The translations under genes were made by a program, and so were the position numbers. Below are positions 1-8,323 of a DNA stretch of 64,000 bases, piece after piece. The DNA is from Burkholderiaceae bacterium. GTDB taxonomy: Bacteria; Pseudomonadota; Gammaproteobacteria; Burkholderiales; Burkholderiaceae_C. The notes below the pieces were generated by a model. That model was not told the origin of the DNA. It was given only the letters and a program-made list of their open reading frames with translations, and ran no database searches. Each line of letters opens with the position of its first letter. The stretch's first letter is position 1. The stretch is taken from contig JACKLN010000003.1 in assembly GCA_024235855.1 (NCBI GenBank), forward strand, positions 310,001 to 374,000, written 5' to 3'.

Positions 1-837
1 CGCGGTGTCGATCCGGAAGGCGTCGACACCGGCCTCGCGGATCCAGTGGCCGTAGCTGCGGCGCAGGGCCTGGCGCACGGCCGGGTTCTCCGTGTTCAGG
101 TCGTCCAGCCGCGACATCTGGAAGTTCAGTTCCTGGTGGCGGTCGGTGTAGTCGGCCACCGGCGGCGTCCAGTGGTAGATGCCGGCGGCGCGGTCGGCGG
201 CGCGGCGGGGATCGTTGAGGTGGAAGGGCGCCCGTGTCGGCGCCGTCACCGGCCGCGACGCCAGGTTCGCCCGCCAGCCGCGCGCGGCGGCCTCGGGCGA
301 CGACAGGTCGGTACCCGGGGCGATGTCGAAGAAGTTCCCGACATGGTTCACCACGATGTCCTGCACCAGCAGCATGTCGCGCGCGTGCAGGGCGCGCGAC
401 AGGGCCTGCAGGTCGGCCAGCCGGCCCTGGTGCGGGTCCACCGCCATGAAGTCGCTGGCCCAGTAGCCGTGGTAGCCGGCGTAGGCGCCGTCGAGCCACT
501 GGTTGGCCACCCAGGGCGTGAGCCACAGGCCGGTGATGCCCAGGCCCTGCAGGTAGCCCAGCCGCCGCTGCACGCCGGCCAGGTCGCCGCCGCTGTAGCG
601 GTCGTGGCGCGCCGGGTCGAACTCGCCGGCGCCCTGGTCGTCGTTGCGTGGGTCGCCGTTGTCGAAGCGGTCGGTGAGCACGAAGTACAGCACCTGGTCG
701 CGCCAGTCGGGCGACGGGCCGTGCAGCGGGTCGTCAGCGGACGCCGCGGCGCCTGCGGACCACGGCCAGGCCGCCCCCGCCACCGAAATCGCAGCGGCGA
801 TGCGCCGAAGGCGTGTCGAAGTCAGACGCGATGGCAT
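1..837 (-). CDS. Secreted GH13 alpha-amylase family enzyme (partial, C-terminus beyond window)
   Basis: Alpha-glucan hydrolase of glycoside hydrolase family 13, expected in the periplasm or outside the cell. The 279 visible codons start with a basic, alanine-rich signal peptide (about residues 1-33) and then VLYFVLTDRFDNGDP, the usual GH13 opening. GLWLTPW (beta-2 region), QDIVVNHVGNFF (conserved region I) and FRIDTA (region II) follow. The presumed nucleophile, Asp277, is two codons from the window edge, so the acid/base Glu and the rest of the barrel are not visible. ATG at 837 is chosen because it gives the signal peptide; ATG at 842 in another frame runs into a stop. The gene is divergent from the TonB receptor, and a perfect palindrome ends only 4 bases upstream of the start codon. 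Exact substrate (starch, maltodextrin or cyclodextrin) cannot be told. Confidence 0.87.
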   Translation of the reverse strand, partial: MPSRLTSTRLRRIAAAISVAGAAWPWSAGAAASADDPLHGPSPDWRDQVLYFVLTDRFDNGDPRNDDQGAGEFDPARHDRYSGGDLAGVQRRLGYLQGLGITGLWLTPWVANQWLDGAYAGYHGYWASDFMAVDPHQGRLADLQALSRALHARDMLLVQDIVVNHVGNFFDIAPGTDLSSPEAAARGWRANLASRPVTAPTRAPFHLNDPRRAADRAAGIYHWTPPVADYTDRHQELNFQMSRLDDLNTENPAVRQALRRSYGHWIREAGVDAFRIDTA

Positions 838-840
838 GGC

Positions 841-857
841 ATGTAGTCCCACTACAT
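841..857. promoter_or_regulatory. Putative operator, 17-bp perfect palindrome (maltodextrin regulon)
   Basis: ATGTAGT-CCC-ACTACAT, perfect dyad, abutting the amylase start codon. The same 15-bp core (TGTAGT-N3-ACTACA) recurs at 31453-31467 before glgP, and a degenerate form at 31345-31359 before malK. Position and symmetry suggest a dimeric repressor site; the regulator is not encoded in this window. The rest of the 838-1078 gap shows a lone TGTAG half-site at 981-985 and TACA at 996-999, upstream of the TonB receptor. Confidence 0.6.
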
Positions 858-1078
858 TCTGACGGGCCGAACACCTCGTGAGCCGAGCCGGGCCTCAGGG
901 AAAACGCGAGTAATAGCCTGAAATGCGCGTTGGAGCAGGCGGAAACGCAACATCACCTAGGGTTTACCTAAGCCTGATGATGTAGCTAGTTTTGATACAA
1001 AGTCGTCCGAACTTCTCGCCGCACTCCGGTTGCCAGGCCGCGGGCGCAGGCGCTTCAAAGACGACCAGGAGACTGTTG

Positions 1079-3919
1079 GTGAACACCCATCCTTCTCGGC
1101 GCGCGCGCGCCACCCGTTCCGTCGCCGGCCGTCCGGCGCTCACTGCGGTGGCCGGAGCGGCCATGCTGCTGGCCTCCGGTGCCGTGATGGCACAGCAGGT
1201 GGCCGAAACCCAGACCGTCACCGTGACCGGCATCCGTGCCGCCATCGAGTCGGCCATCAGCACCAAGAAGGACGCCGACACCATCGTCGAGGCGATCACC
1301 TCGGAAGACCTGGGCAAACTGCCCGAGCCGTCGGTGGCCGACGCGATGGCGCGCCTGCCGGGTGTGGCGGCGCAGCGCAACAAGGGCAGCGGCAAGGCGC
1401 AGAGCATCAGCGTGCGTGGCATGTCCCCCGACTTCAACGGCGGCCTGCTCAACGGGCGTGAAGTGGCTTCGTCGGGCAACAGCCGCGGCGTCGACTTCGA
1501 CCTCTACCCCGCTGAACTGCTCAACAGCGTGCTCGTCTACAAGACGCCGCACGCCGGCCTGATGGGCCAGGGCCTGTCGTCGACGATCGACCTGCGCACG
1601 ATCCGCCCGCTGGACTCGCGCGAGCGCCAGATCGCGCTGAACTACCGAGACCAGCGCACTGGCATCGACAACGGCGTACCCAATGGCGAAGGCTCGGGCG
1701 ACCGCATGTCGTTCTCCTACGTCGACCAGTTCATGAACGGCACGCTGGGCGTCGGCCTGGGTGCCGTGAAGTTCACCGAGAAGGGTGCGGCGCAGCTGCG
1801 CGTGAACACCTGGGGCGGCTGGACGCCGACGCTGGACTACAACGGTGAGCAGGTCGGTGTGCCAGGTGGTTTCGGCCGCGACATCGAGTACTCCGACCAG
1901 GAGCGCGAAGGCCTGATGGGCGTGCTGCAGTGGCGCCCGAGCAAGAACTTCGAGACGGTGCTGGACGTGTTCCAGTCCAAGGGCCGTTCGGCGGCCTTCA
2001 AGAAGGGCATCGAAGGCTTCGTCGGCGGCAACTCCGATGGCCACAACTACCGCACCAGCCCGCCGACCCTGGTCGATGCCACGGTGGCCAACGGCATCGC
2101 CACCAGCGGCACGATCGACAACTTCAAGGGCGTGATCCGCAACCACAACGAGGGTGCCGACGACAAGGCCGACGCCTGGGGCCTGAACGCCAAGTGGAAG
2201 CTCGACACCTGGACGCTGACCGGCGACATCGCGCAGTCCAAGGTCACCAAGACCAGCGCCCGCTACGAGACCACGGCCGGCCTGCCGGGCAACGGCAACA
2301 CGGCGCAGAGCCAGGGCTTCCCGGCCACGCCGGGGGCCACCGGCACCGTCAGCTGGACGGGCTTCGACGGCAGCAACCACGGCGACCTGAAGTTCACGTC
2401 GAGCACCGACTTTGCCGACCGCGGCGTGGTGCAACTCACCGACGTCATGGGCTGGGGCGGTGGCCCGAACTCGCCGCAGGCCGGCTACGTGGCGTCGCCG
2501 AAGCTGTCGGACACCATCGACAACCTGCGCCTGGGTGCGCAGCGCGACCTGTCGTGGGGGCCGATCAGCCGCCTGTCGCTGGGCCTGAACCAGGTCAACC
2601 GGGAGAAGCGGTCGACGACCCAGGAGGGCTTCCTGGTCATCAATGGCGGGGCCGACGGCTTTGCCGGAGCCGCCGTGCCGGGCGGCAGCACGTTGGTGGT
2701 CGACGGCATCAACATCGCCACCTGGGATCCGCGCAATTCCCTGGGCAGCATCTACCAGCTGCGTCCCAACACCTACGGCACGGTGATCAACCGCAACTGG
2801 GGTGTCGACGAGGACGTCACCACCGGCTACGCGAAGGCCGACATGGACGGCGAGCTGTTCGGCTTCCCGTTCAGCGGCAACTTCGGTGCCCAGCTGGTGC
2901 GCACCAAGCAGCGCTCCAGCGGCTTCGTCAACGATGCCGGACAGTGCGCGGGCAGCACGCCCGACACCTGCACCAGCCAGAGCGGTGGCAAGACCTACAG
3001 CGACGTGCTGCCCAGCCTGAACCTGTCGCTGGAAGTCTCGCCCGACACCGTGGCCCGCCTGGGCCTGGGCAAGACGCTGTCGCGGCCGAAGATGAACGAC
3101 ATGCGCGCCAGCATCGACGCGCCGTCGATCGTCACCCCGACCGACCCGGGTGAGCAATCCTACTTCGCGGCTGGCGGCGGCAACCCGGAGCTCGAGCCGT
3201 TCCGGGCCACGGCGTTCGACATCTCGCTGGAGAAGTACTTCGGCGGCAACAAGGGTTACGTCTCCGTCGCGGGCTTCTACAAGGACATCCAGACCTATGT
3301 GCTGACCCTGCCGCAGGCATTCGATTTCGCGCCGGTCCTGGCGCCGGGCGCGGCCGTGCCAGACCGCGGCACCGTGGGCATCCTGACGCGGCCGACCAAC
3401 GGCAGCGGCGGCAGCATCCACGGCTTCGAACTGGCCGTGAACCTGCCGTTCTCGATGCTCACGCCGGTGCTCGACGGCTTCGGCCTGTTCGTGAACCACA
3501 GCGACACCAGCAGCTCGATCCGGATCCGTCCGGGGCAGCTGTCGGGCCTGGACGTGGGCGGCGCGTTCAACATCCCGCTGCCGGGCTTGTCGCGCAAGGT
3601 CACGAACTTCAAGCTCTACTACGAGAAGCACGGCCTGCAGGTCGCGGTCGCGTCGCGCACGCGCTCCGATTTCCTGGGCGAGATCACCGACTACAAGGAC
3701 GACACCGCGATCACCTTCATCCGTGGCGAGACCGTGGTCGACCTGCAGGTGGGCTACACCTTCCCGGACACCTCGTTCCTGAAGGGCCTGTCGCTGCTGT
3801 TCCAGGGCAACAACATGACCGACGCGCTGTTCCGCCAGTACCAGACGGATCGCAACAACCCGACCGACACCAAGCGCTACGGCAAGACCTACCTGTTCGG
3901 CGCGAACTACAAGTTCTGA
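1079..3919 (+). CDS. TonB-dependent receptor, MalA/oligosaccharide type
   Basis: Outer-membrane receptor for energised uptake of a bulky ligand, here probably maltodextrins. The start is GTG 1079, preceded by AGGAG at 1067-1071. A frame extending upstream to TTG 992 lacks such a site and would bury the signal peptide. With this start the protein has 946 residues: signal peptide ending near VMA-QQ (about residue 38), a plug domain (about 50-200) with EDLGKLPEPSVADAMARLPG and ISVRGM, then a beta-barrel ending in an aromatic residue (GANYKF). The plug wording matches the Xanthomonas/Caulobacter receptor group, to which the maltodextrin receptor MalA belongs. Neighbours (amylase, MalE, MalF) support an alpha-glucan ligand; this is inferred. 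The gene is divergent from the amylase and followed by the halogenase-like gene. Confidence 0.9.
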   Translation: MNTHPSRRARATRSVAGRPALTAVAGAAMLLASGAVMAQQVAETQTVTVTGIRAAIESAISTKKDADTIVEAITSEDLGKLPEPSVADAMARLPGVAAQRNKGSGKAQSISVRGMSPDFNGGLLNGREVASSGNSRGVDFDLYPAELLNSVLVYKTPHAGLMGQGLSSTIDLRTIRPLDSRERQIALNYRDQRTGIDNGVPNGEGSGDRMSFSYVDQFMNGTLGVGLGAVKFTEKGAAQLRVNTWGGWTPTLDYNGEQVGVPGGFGRDIEYSDQEREGLMGVLQWRPSKNFETVLDVFQSKGRSAAFKKGIEGFVGGNSDGHNYRTSPPTLVDATVANGIATSGTIDNFKGVIRNHNEGADDKADAWGLNAKWKLDTWTLTGDIAQSKVTKTSARYETTAGLPGNGNTAQSQGFPATPGATGTVSWTGFDGSNHGDLKFTSSTDFADRGVVQLTDVMGWGGGPNSPQAGYVASPKLSDTIDNLRLGAQRDLSWGPISRLSLGLNQVNREKRSTTQEGFLVINGGADGFAGAAVPGGSTLVVDGINIATWDPRNSLGSIYQLRPNTYGTVINRNWGVDEDVTTGYAKADMDGELFGFPFSGNFGAQLVRTKQRSSGFVNDAGQCAGSTPDTCTSQSGGKTYSDVLPSLNLSLEVSPDTVARLGLGKTLSRPKMNDMRASIDAPSIVTPTDPGEQSYFAAGGGNPELEPFRATAFDISLEKYFGGNKGYVSVAGFYKDIQTYVLTLPQAFDFAPVLAPGAAVPDRGTVGILTRPTNGSGGSIHGFELAVNLPFSMLTPVLDGFGLFVNHSDTSSSIRIRPGQLSGLDVGGAFNIPLPGLSRKVTNFKLYYEKHGLQVAVASRTRSDFLGEITDYKDDTAITFIRGETVVDLQVGYTFPDTSFLKGLSLLFQGNNMTDALFRQYQTDRNNPTDTKRYGKTYLFGANYKF

Positions 3920-3924
3920 CGCCG

Positions 3925-3982
3925 GCGGGCGCCAGCCCGCGTCACGCGCGCCACCCCGCCGGCCTCCGGGCTGCCGGGGTGG
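3925..3982 (+). terminator. Two GC-rich hairpins after the TonB receptor
   Basis: GCGGGC-GCCA-GCCCGC at 3925-3940 is followed by CCACCCCG (3951-3958) pairing with CGGGGTGG (3975-3982). No T-tract follows, so termination is uncertain. They may only separate high receptor expression from the downstream halogenase gene. Confidence 0.4.
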
Positions 3983-4040
3983 TGTCACTTCGGGCCCGCG
4001 CTGCTACAACCCGCCTGTCCTGCCTCCTGCCACCGAAGCC

Positions 4041-5561
4041 ATGAACCCGAACACCCAGGCCCCGTTGCAACGTGTCGTGATCGCTGGCGGCGGCACCGCC
4101 GGCTGGATGACGGCCGCGGCGCTGTCCAAGGTGCTGCGTGGCCGCATCGCGGTGACGCTGGTGGAAAGCGAGGAGATCGGCACCGTCGGCGTCGGCGAGG
4201 CCACGATCCCGATGATCCAGCTCTTCAACCGGGTGCTGGAGATCGACGAGGACGAGTTCATCCGCGAGACGCGCGGCAGCTTCAAGCTGGGCATCGAGTT
4301 CGTGAACTGGGGGCAGGTGGGCGCGCGCTACATGCACGCCTTCGGCCGCTTCGGGCAGGACCTCTGGACGGTGCCGTTCTACCAGTACTGGCTCAAGCGG
4401 CACCTGGCCGGCGACGCGCCACCACTGGGCGACTTCGCGATCACGCACCGCGCGGCCTACCGCAACCGGTTCATGCGGCCGCCGGGTGACGTGCAGAACT
4501 CGCCGCTGAACGACATCACCTACGCCTACCACTTCGATGCCGGGCTCTACGCCGCCTACCTGCGCCGGCAGGCCGAGGCGCGCGGCGTGGTGCGCGAGGA
4601 GGGCCGCATCGCCGAAGTGGCGGTCGAACCCGGGCGGGGACACGTGACGGCGCTGACGCTCACCGACGGCCGGCGCATCGAAGGCGACCTGTTCATCGAC
4701 TGCACCGGCTTTCGCGCCCTGCTCATCGAGCAGACGCTCAAGGCCGGCTGGGAGGACTGGACGCACTGGCTGCCGTGCGACCACGCGATCGCCGTGCCCT
4801 GCAGTTCGGCCTCGCCCTTCACCCCGTACACGCGCAGCACGGCCCACCGGGCGGGCTGGCAGTGGCGCATCCCGCTGCAGCACCGCACCGGCAACGGCCA
4901 CGTGTTCAGCAGTGCCCACGTCAGCGAGGACGAGGCCACCGCCGTGCTGCTGGCCAACCTGGACGGCGAAGCGCTGGCCGAGCCGCGCACGCTGCGCTTT
5001 GCCACCGGCATGCGCCGGCACTGCTGGCAGGGCAACGTGGTGGCGATCGGCCTGTCCAGCGGCTTCCTCGAGCCGCTGGAGTCGACCAGCATCCACCTGA
5101 TCCAGACGGCCATTGCCCGTCTGATCGACTTCTTCCCGGCGCAGCGCTTCAGTGCCGTCGACATCGACGAATACAACCGGTTGTCGCGCTTCGAGTACGA
5201 GCGCATCCGCGACTTCATCATCCTGCACTACCACCTCAACGAGCGCACCGATTCGCCGTTCTGGACGGCCTGCCGCGAGATGTCGGTGCCGGAAACGCTG
5301 CAGGCCAAGGTGAGGCTGTTCCGCACCCACGGCCGCATCGTGCGCGAGAACAACGAGCTGTTCTCCGAGGTGGCCTGGCTGCAGGTGATGCTGGGGCAGG
5401 GCCTGGTGCCGGAGGGCTACCACCCGCTGGTCGACAGCCTGGACGGCGCGGAGGTGGCGCGCTACCTGCAGGAGGTGCACGCGCTGATCGGGCGTTGTGC
5501 CGACGCCATGCCCGACCATGCGCAGTTCATCGGCCAGCACTGCCGCGCGCCGGCGGCCTGA
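4041..5561 (+). CDS. Flavin-dependent tryptophan halogenase family protein
   Basis: 506-residue flavoprotein of the PrnA-like halogenase family, which uses FADH2, O2 and halide to chlorinate or brominate an activated ring. Visible features: FAD-binding GGGTAG (16-21), the candidate catalytic lysine Lys82 in SFKLGIEF (Lys79 of PrnA), the family signature WQWRIP (WxWxIP, 273-278), and GFLEPLEST with Glu347 matching the catalytic Glu of PrnA. No key residue is missing, so activity is plausible. There is no biosynthetic cluster around it. It sits between a TonB receptor and malE-malF, a position seen for other TonB-receptor-linked members of this family, whose substrates are mostly unknown. A flavin reductase would have to come from elsewhere. 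The malE1 start lies inside its 3' end. Confidence 0.88.
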   Translation: MNPNTQAPLQRVVIAGGGTAGWMTAAALSKVLRGRIAVTLVESEEIGTVGVGEATIPMIQLFNRVLEIDEDEFIRETRGSFKLGIEFVNWGQVGARYMHAFGRFGQDLWTVPFYQYWLKRHLAGDAPPLGDFAITHRAAYRNRFMRPPGDVQNSPLNDITYAYHFDAGLYAAYLRRQAEARGVVREEGRIAEVAVEPGRGHVTALTLTDGRRIEGDLFIDCTGFRALLIEQTLKAGWEDWTHWLPCDHAIAVPCSSASPFTPYTRSTAHRAGWQWRIPLQHRTGNGHVFSSAHVSEDEATAVLLANLDGEALAEPRTLRFATGMRRHCWQGNVVAIGLSSGFLEPLESTSIHLIQTAIARLIDFFPAQRFSAVDIDEYNRLSRFEYERIRDFIILHYHLNERTDSPFWTACREMSVPETLQAKVRLFRTHGRIVRENNELFSEVAWLQVMLGQGLVPEGYHPLVDSLDGAEVARYLQEVHALIGRCADAMPDHAQFIGQHCRAPAA

Positions 5562-6738
5562 ACCCCGGCGGCGCCGGCTGCTGGGCGCGACGGCCGCCGC
5601 GCTGGCCATGCCCCGCGCGTTGCGCGCCGTGCCTGCCCCGCTGGTCTGCTGGTTCACCGTGGAAGGCGCCAAGGCCATGCGCGCCATCGGCGAACGCTTC
5701 ACCGCCGACACCGGCGTGCCGGTGGTGGTGGAGACGCCCGACGAAGGCCCGGCCAAGTTCCAGCAGGCCGCCGGTGCCGGCAAGGGCCCGGACATCTACG
5801 TCTACGCGCACGACCGCATCGGCGAGTGGATTGCCGCCGGGCTGCTGCACGCGGTGGACCCCTCGCCGGCCTTGCGGGACGACATCGACCCGCTGGCCTG
5901 GCGCGGCTTCACGCTGCGCGGCCGCACCTGGGGCTACCCGTACGCCATCGAGGCGATCACGCTGATCCACAACCGGGCCCTGGTGCCCGAGCCGCCGCGC
6001 GACTGGGCATCGCTGATCGCGCTCGACGACCGCCTGGCCCGCGACGGCCGCCGCGCCGTGCTCTGGGACTACACCAACGGCTACTTCAGCTGGCCGCTGC
6101 TGGCGGCGCATGGCGGCTACGCGTTCCGCCAGCGTGCCGACGGTGGCTGGGACCCGCGCGACACCGGCGTCGCCAACGCCGGGGCGCTGCAGGGCGCCCG
6201 GCTGCTGGACCGGCTGGTCCGCGAGGGCCGCATGCCCGCCGGCAGCGGCTACGCCGACATGGAGGCCGCCATGGCCCAGGGCCGCGTGGCCATGGTCATC
6301 AACGGGCCCTGGGCCTGGGTGAACCTCAGGCGCGTGGGCATGGACTTCGGCATCGCGCGCATCCCGGCGCTGGCAGGCCGGCCGGCCGCACCCTTCGTCG
6401 GCATCAAGGGGCTGATGATCAACCGCGCCACGCGCCAGCGCGAACTGGCGGTGGAGTTCATCGAGCACTACCTGCTGCAGCCCGAAGGCCTGCGCGCCAT
6501 CGACCGCGCCGAGCCCATCGGCGCCGCCGCCAGCCGCCGCTTCTTCGCGCAGCAGGCCGTGGACCCGCGCATCGCCGGCATCATGGACTCCGCACGCGAC
6601 GGCGTGCCCACGCCCAGCGTCCCAGAGATGGGCCGGTTCTGGGCGGCGCTGAAGACGGCGCTGACCAACCTCACCGAAGGCCGGCAGGACCCGGCCGCGG
6701 CACTGCAGGCGGCGGCGCGCCGCATCCGGGGCGAATGA
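5518..6738 (+). CDS. malE: Maltose/maltodextrin ABC transporter substrate-binding protein, copy 1
   Basis: Periplasmic solute-binding protein of the MalE type (406 residues), delivering maltodextrins to the MalF/MalG channel. The start is uncertain: ATG 5518 lies 44 bases inside the halogenase gene and gives a leader with RRRRLLGATAAALA, which resembles a twin-arginine or Sec signal; GTG 5497 is the alternative. The mature part has PAKFQQAAGAGKGPDIYVYA, HDRIGEWIAAGLL, WGYPYAIEAI and MVINGPWAW, all typical of MalE. Its stop overlaps the malF1 start (ATGA). The second copy near 29-30 kb is clearly homologous and is frameshifted as read, so this copy may be the only intact MalE here. No malG or malK lies beside it. 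Confidence 0.87.
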   Translation: MRSSSASTAARRRPEPRRRRLLGATAAALAMPRALRAVPAPLVCWFTVEGAKAMRAIGERFTADTGVPVVVETPDEGPAKFQQAAGAGKGPDIYVYAHDRIGEWIAAGLLHAVDPSPALRDDIDPLAWRGFTLRGRTWGYPYAIEAITLIHNRALVPEPPRDWASLIALDDRLARDGRRAVLWDYTNGYFSWPLLAAHGGYAFRQRADGGWDPRDTGVANAGALQGARLLDRLVREGRMPAGSGYADMEAAMAQGRVAMVINGPWAWVNLRRVGMDFGIARIPALAGRPAAPFVGIKGLMINRATRQRELAVEFIEHYLLQPEGLRAIDRAEPIGAAASRRFFAQQAVDPRIAGIMDSARDGVPTPSVPEMGRFWAALKTALTNLTEGRQDPAAALQAAARRIRGE

Positions 6739-8234
6739 CCATGGCCCGGCGCGGGGGATCGATGGCTTTGGCGGCCGCGTGCGTGGCGCTGATCCTGGCC
6801 GCCGTGGTGCAGGTGCACGCCGTGGGGCAGACGCTGCTGGCGGTGCTGCTGCTGGCCTGCGGCGGCCTGGCGGTATGGGCCTACACCAGCCCGCGCACCC
6901 TTGCGCTGCGCTACCTGCTGCCGGGCATCGGCGCGGCCGTGGTGTTCGTGATCTTCCCGATGCTCTACACCGTGGGCATAGCCTTCACCAACTACAGCGC
7001 CAGCAACCTGCTGGAGTTCGAGCGCGCGCGCGAGGTGCTGCGCGAATCGTCCACGCTGGCCCCCGGCAGCCTGCGCGGCTTCGCGCTCGAGGGCGGGCCC
7101 GATGGCGTGCGGGTGCACCTGGACGGCGGCCTGGCCACGCCACCGCTGGCCCTGCGCGATGCACCGCTGACGGCGGCGCTGAAGCCGGCCGACCCGCCGG
7201 CGACCACACTGTCCATGGCCGACCGCGTGGCCCTGCTGCCGGCGCTGCGCCAGCTGACGCTGCAACCGCCGGAAGGCCCGCCGCTGCGCCTGGTCAGCCT
7301 GCGCAGCTTCGGCCACGTCCAGCCGCTGTACGCCGAAGCCGCCGACGGTGCGCTGACCGACCGCATCACCGGCATCGCCTACCGCCCCGACGACGCCACC
7401 GGCTTCTACACCAGTGCCGACGGCGACCGCCTGCAGCCCGGCTACCGCGTCGCCGTGGGCTTCTCGCACTACGCCACCGTGTTCAGCGAGGGCCGCTTCC
7501 GCGAACCCTTCCTGGGCGTCCTGGTGTGGACGGTAGTGTTCTCCGCCGCCACCGTGGTGATCGCCGGCGCGCTGGGCCTGCTGCTCGCCGTGCTGCTGAA
7601 CTGGGAGGCGCTGCCGTTCCGCGGCGCCTACCGGCTGGTGCTGTTCCTGCCCTACGCGGTGCCGGGCTTCATCAGCATCCTGGTCTTCAAGGGCCTGTTC
7701 AACCAGAACCTGGGCGAGATCAACTTCATCCTCGACGGCCTGTTCGGCATCCGCCCGGCCTGGTTCAGCGACCCCACGCTGGCGCGCACGATGCTGCTGA
7801 TCGTCAACGTCTGGCTGGGCTTCCCGTACATGATGGTGCTGTGCTCGGGGCTGATCAAGTCGATCCCGGCCGACCTGTACGAGGCCTCGGCCGTCTCAGG
7901 CGCCGGGCCCTGGGTGAACTTCAGCCGCATCACCGCGCCGCTGATCGTCAAGCCGCTGACGCCGCTGCTGATCGCGGCCTTCGCCTTCAACTTCAACAAC
8001 TTCGTGCTCGTGAGCCTGCTCACCGGCGGTCGGCCCGACCGGCTGGACACCACGCTGCCCGCCGGCACCACCGACATCCTGGTGTCCTACACCTGGCGAA
8101 TCGCGTTCCAGGATTCGGGCCAGCAGTTCGGCCTGGCCGCGGCCATCTCCACCGTGATCTTCCTCATCGTCGCGGCGATCACGCTGCTGCAGATGCGCTT
8201 CACGCGGGTGGCGGACGACGCGGCGCGGCGTTGA
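6735..8234 (+). CDS. malF: Maltose/maltodextrin ABC transporter permease MalF, copy 1
   Basis: Inner-membrane permease (499 residues) of the maltodextrin importer. Two N-terminal membrane segments (about 10-50) and a third near 62-85 precede a large periplasmic domain (about 90-265), the hallmark of MalF. Four or five membrane segments follow. The EAA loop that docks the ATPase is present (YEASAVSGAGPW, Glu383), as is LPYAVPGFISILVFKGLFNQ. ATG 6735 overlaps the malE1 stop by 4 nt; ATG 6741 is a possible alternative. The next gene is an unrelated amidase, so the partner MalG and the ATPase MalK must come from elsewhere, most simply from the 26-31 kb operon. Confidence 0.92.
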   Translation: MTMARRGGSMALAAACVALILAAVVQVHAVGQTLLAVLLLACGGLAVWAYTSPRTLALRYLLPGIGAAVVFVIFPMLYTVGIAFTNYSASNLLEFERAREVLRESSTLAPGSLRGFALEGGPDGVRVHLDGGLATPPLALRDAPLTAALKPADPPATTLSMADRVALLPALRQLTLQPPEGPPLRLVSLRSFGHVQPLYAEAADGALTDRITGIAYRPDDATGFYTSADGDRLQPGYRVAVGFSHYATVFSEGRFREPFLGVLVWTVVFSAATVVIAGALGLLLAVLLNWEALPFRGAYRLVLFLPYAVPGFISILVFKGLFNQNLGEINFILDGLFGIRPAWFSDPTLARTMLLIVNVWLGFPYMMVLCSGLIKSIPADLYEASAVSGAGPWVNFSRITAPLIVKPLTPLLIAAFAFNFNNFVLVSLLTGGRPDRLDTTLPAGTTDILVSYTWRIAFQDSGQQFGLAAAISTVIFLIVAAITLLQMRFTRVADDAARR

Positions 8235-8240
8235 GCGGCG

Positions 8241-8269
8241 TCGACCTTGACCGGTCGACCGCGCACAAT
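8241..8269 (+). promoter_or_regulatory. Possible sigma70 promoter for the amidase gene
   Basis: TCGACC (8241-8246) and CACAAT (8264-8269) are separated by 17 bases, about 55 nt before the amidase ATG. The -35 is weak; a TTGACC at 8247 is too close to the -10. Confidence 0.3.
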
Positions 8270-8323
8270 GGGCCGAGCCGCCGGCGCAGGCTGCCGCCGG
8301 CCCCACTTCATCCAGGCCCATCC

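Noticed and set aside
1055..3988. A 977-codon open frame on the minus strand, opposite the TonB receptor
   Set aside because: It is a product of high G+C third positions. It shows no domain, is rich in Arg/Ala/Val/Gln/His, and the plus-strand frame has signal peptide, plug and barrel.
4041..5561. Natural-product (halogenated metabolite) gene cluster
   Set aside because: No NRPS, PKS, terpene or tailoring genes surround the halogenase; the neighbours are sugar-uptake genes.
3942..5795. A 617-codon minus-strand frame opposite the halogenase
   Set aside because: Same composition bias; the halogenase frame carries every family motif.
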